From: Defluviitalea saccharophila
GTDB lineage: Bacteria > Bacillota > Clostridia > Lachnospirales > Defluviitaleaceae
DNA: 64,000 nt
Direction: 5' to 3'
NCBI RefSeq assembly: GCF_038396635.1
Contig: NZ_CP121687.1
Span: 1,488,001-1,552,000 of the forward strand
Each line of letters starts with the position of its first letter. Position 1 is the first letter of the stretch. A program made the position numbers and the translations under genes. The notes under the pieces are model-generated. The model did no database searches and was not told the origin of the DNA. It worked only from the letters and a program-made list of their open reading frames with translations. Shown one piece after another: positions 63,890 through 64,000 of the stretch.

Positions 63890-64000
63890 TTATCTCTTTG
63901 AGAATTGAGGAGCTCTTCTTGCTGCTTTGAGTCCGTATTTCTTTCTTTCTTTCATTCTTGGGTCTCTTGTTAAGAAACCTGCTTTTTTAAGAGCTGGTCT
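63890..64000 (-). CDS. rpsI: 30S ribosomal protein S9, C-terminal fragment
   Basis: The minus strand reads 36 residues to the stop, beginning [19 protein letters not shown] and ending [12 protein letters not shown]. The RAPQFSKR tail is the universally conserved C-terminus of S9 that reaches the ribosomal P site. The gene continues beyond the window. rplM is expected upstream, outside the window. The strong hairpin downstream terminates the operon. Confidence 0.96.
   Translation of the reverse strand, partial: RPALKKAGFLTRDPRMKERKKYGLKAARRAPQFSKR

Noticed and set aside
1-64000. Prophage, CRISPR array, integron or tRNA-linked island
   Set aside because: No phage structural or transposase genes, no regularly spaced repeats and no tRNA gene were seen anywhere in the window.

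Overview
The window looks like chromosome of an AT-rich, Gram-positive, anaerobic member of the Clostridia, plausibly Lachnospirales or a neighbouring order (inference). The reasons are low GC, strong AGGAGG-type ribosome binding sites, frequent TTG/GTG starts, lipoprotein signals, CsaB/LCP cell-wall genes, HprK/Crh carbon control, rubredoxin with a ferritin-like diiron protein, and FeoB. Almost all genes are housekeeping or envelope genes on the minus strand. No rRNA, tRNA, CRISPR array, transposase or intact prophage was seen.

Layout: 0-1.3 kb holds the end of feoB, a Cys-rich miniprotein, a rubrerythrin-like protein and a rubredoxin. 1.4-7.8 kb is pyk-pfkA-dnaE. 7.9-18.8 kb is a probable accessory insertion: a DUF3892 protein, a six-gene run (binding protein, ATPase, fused permease, YesM/YesN-type two-component pair, chemoreceptor), a dispersed repeat, an orphan recombinase-type core-binding domain, a hemolysin III protein and a DUF1836 regulator. 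18.8-27.4 kb is the conserved crh-whiA-yvcK-rapZ-murB-glcK-hprK-uvrC block, which couples carbon control to wall precursor synthesis. 27.5-30.5 kb has plsC and three poorly known proteins. 30.5-35.3 kb is uvrA-uvrB. 35.5-37.1 kb has an MscS channel and a rhomboid-like protein. 37.2-42.5 kb is the ftsE-ftsX-pcsB-ctpA-PDZ division/autolysis block. 42.6-44.9 kb holds a CdaR/PucR regulator and an MsmX/UgpC-type ATPase. 45.2-55.8 kb is a secondary cell-wall polymer and envelope cluster (yitT, tagA/wecG, csaB, DUF5693, phosphodiester glycosidase, two LCP ligases). 56-63.6 kb has an SDR, an SsuABC-like importer, an MFS transporter, a second chemoreceptor, a lipoprotein and a small conserved protein. 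The window ends in rpsI.

The most unusual signal is a dispersed palindromic element with four copies (about 16.7, 28.3, 53.5 and 63.2 kb). Every copy sits immediately downstream of the U-tract of an intrinsic terminator, in the same orientation relative to the terminated gene. Two copies carry an additional roughly 90-nt body with a GC-rich, stem-loop-forming sequence. Other points of interest are a Crh protein with Glu at position 15, a rhomboid homologue that has lost the catalytic motif and gained a Cys/His-rich tail, an 8-Cys miniprotein behind feoB, and an SDR/ABC-ATPase gene pair whose 3' coding ends overlap on opposite strands.

Start codons were chosen by ribosome binding site position. 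Several genes (whiA, murB, hprK, ftsE, tagA) then begin with TTG. Family assignments come from recognised motifs and gene order, not from a database search.
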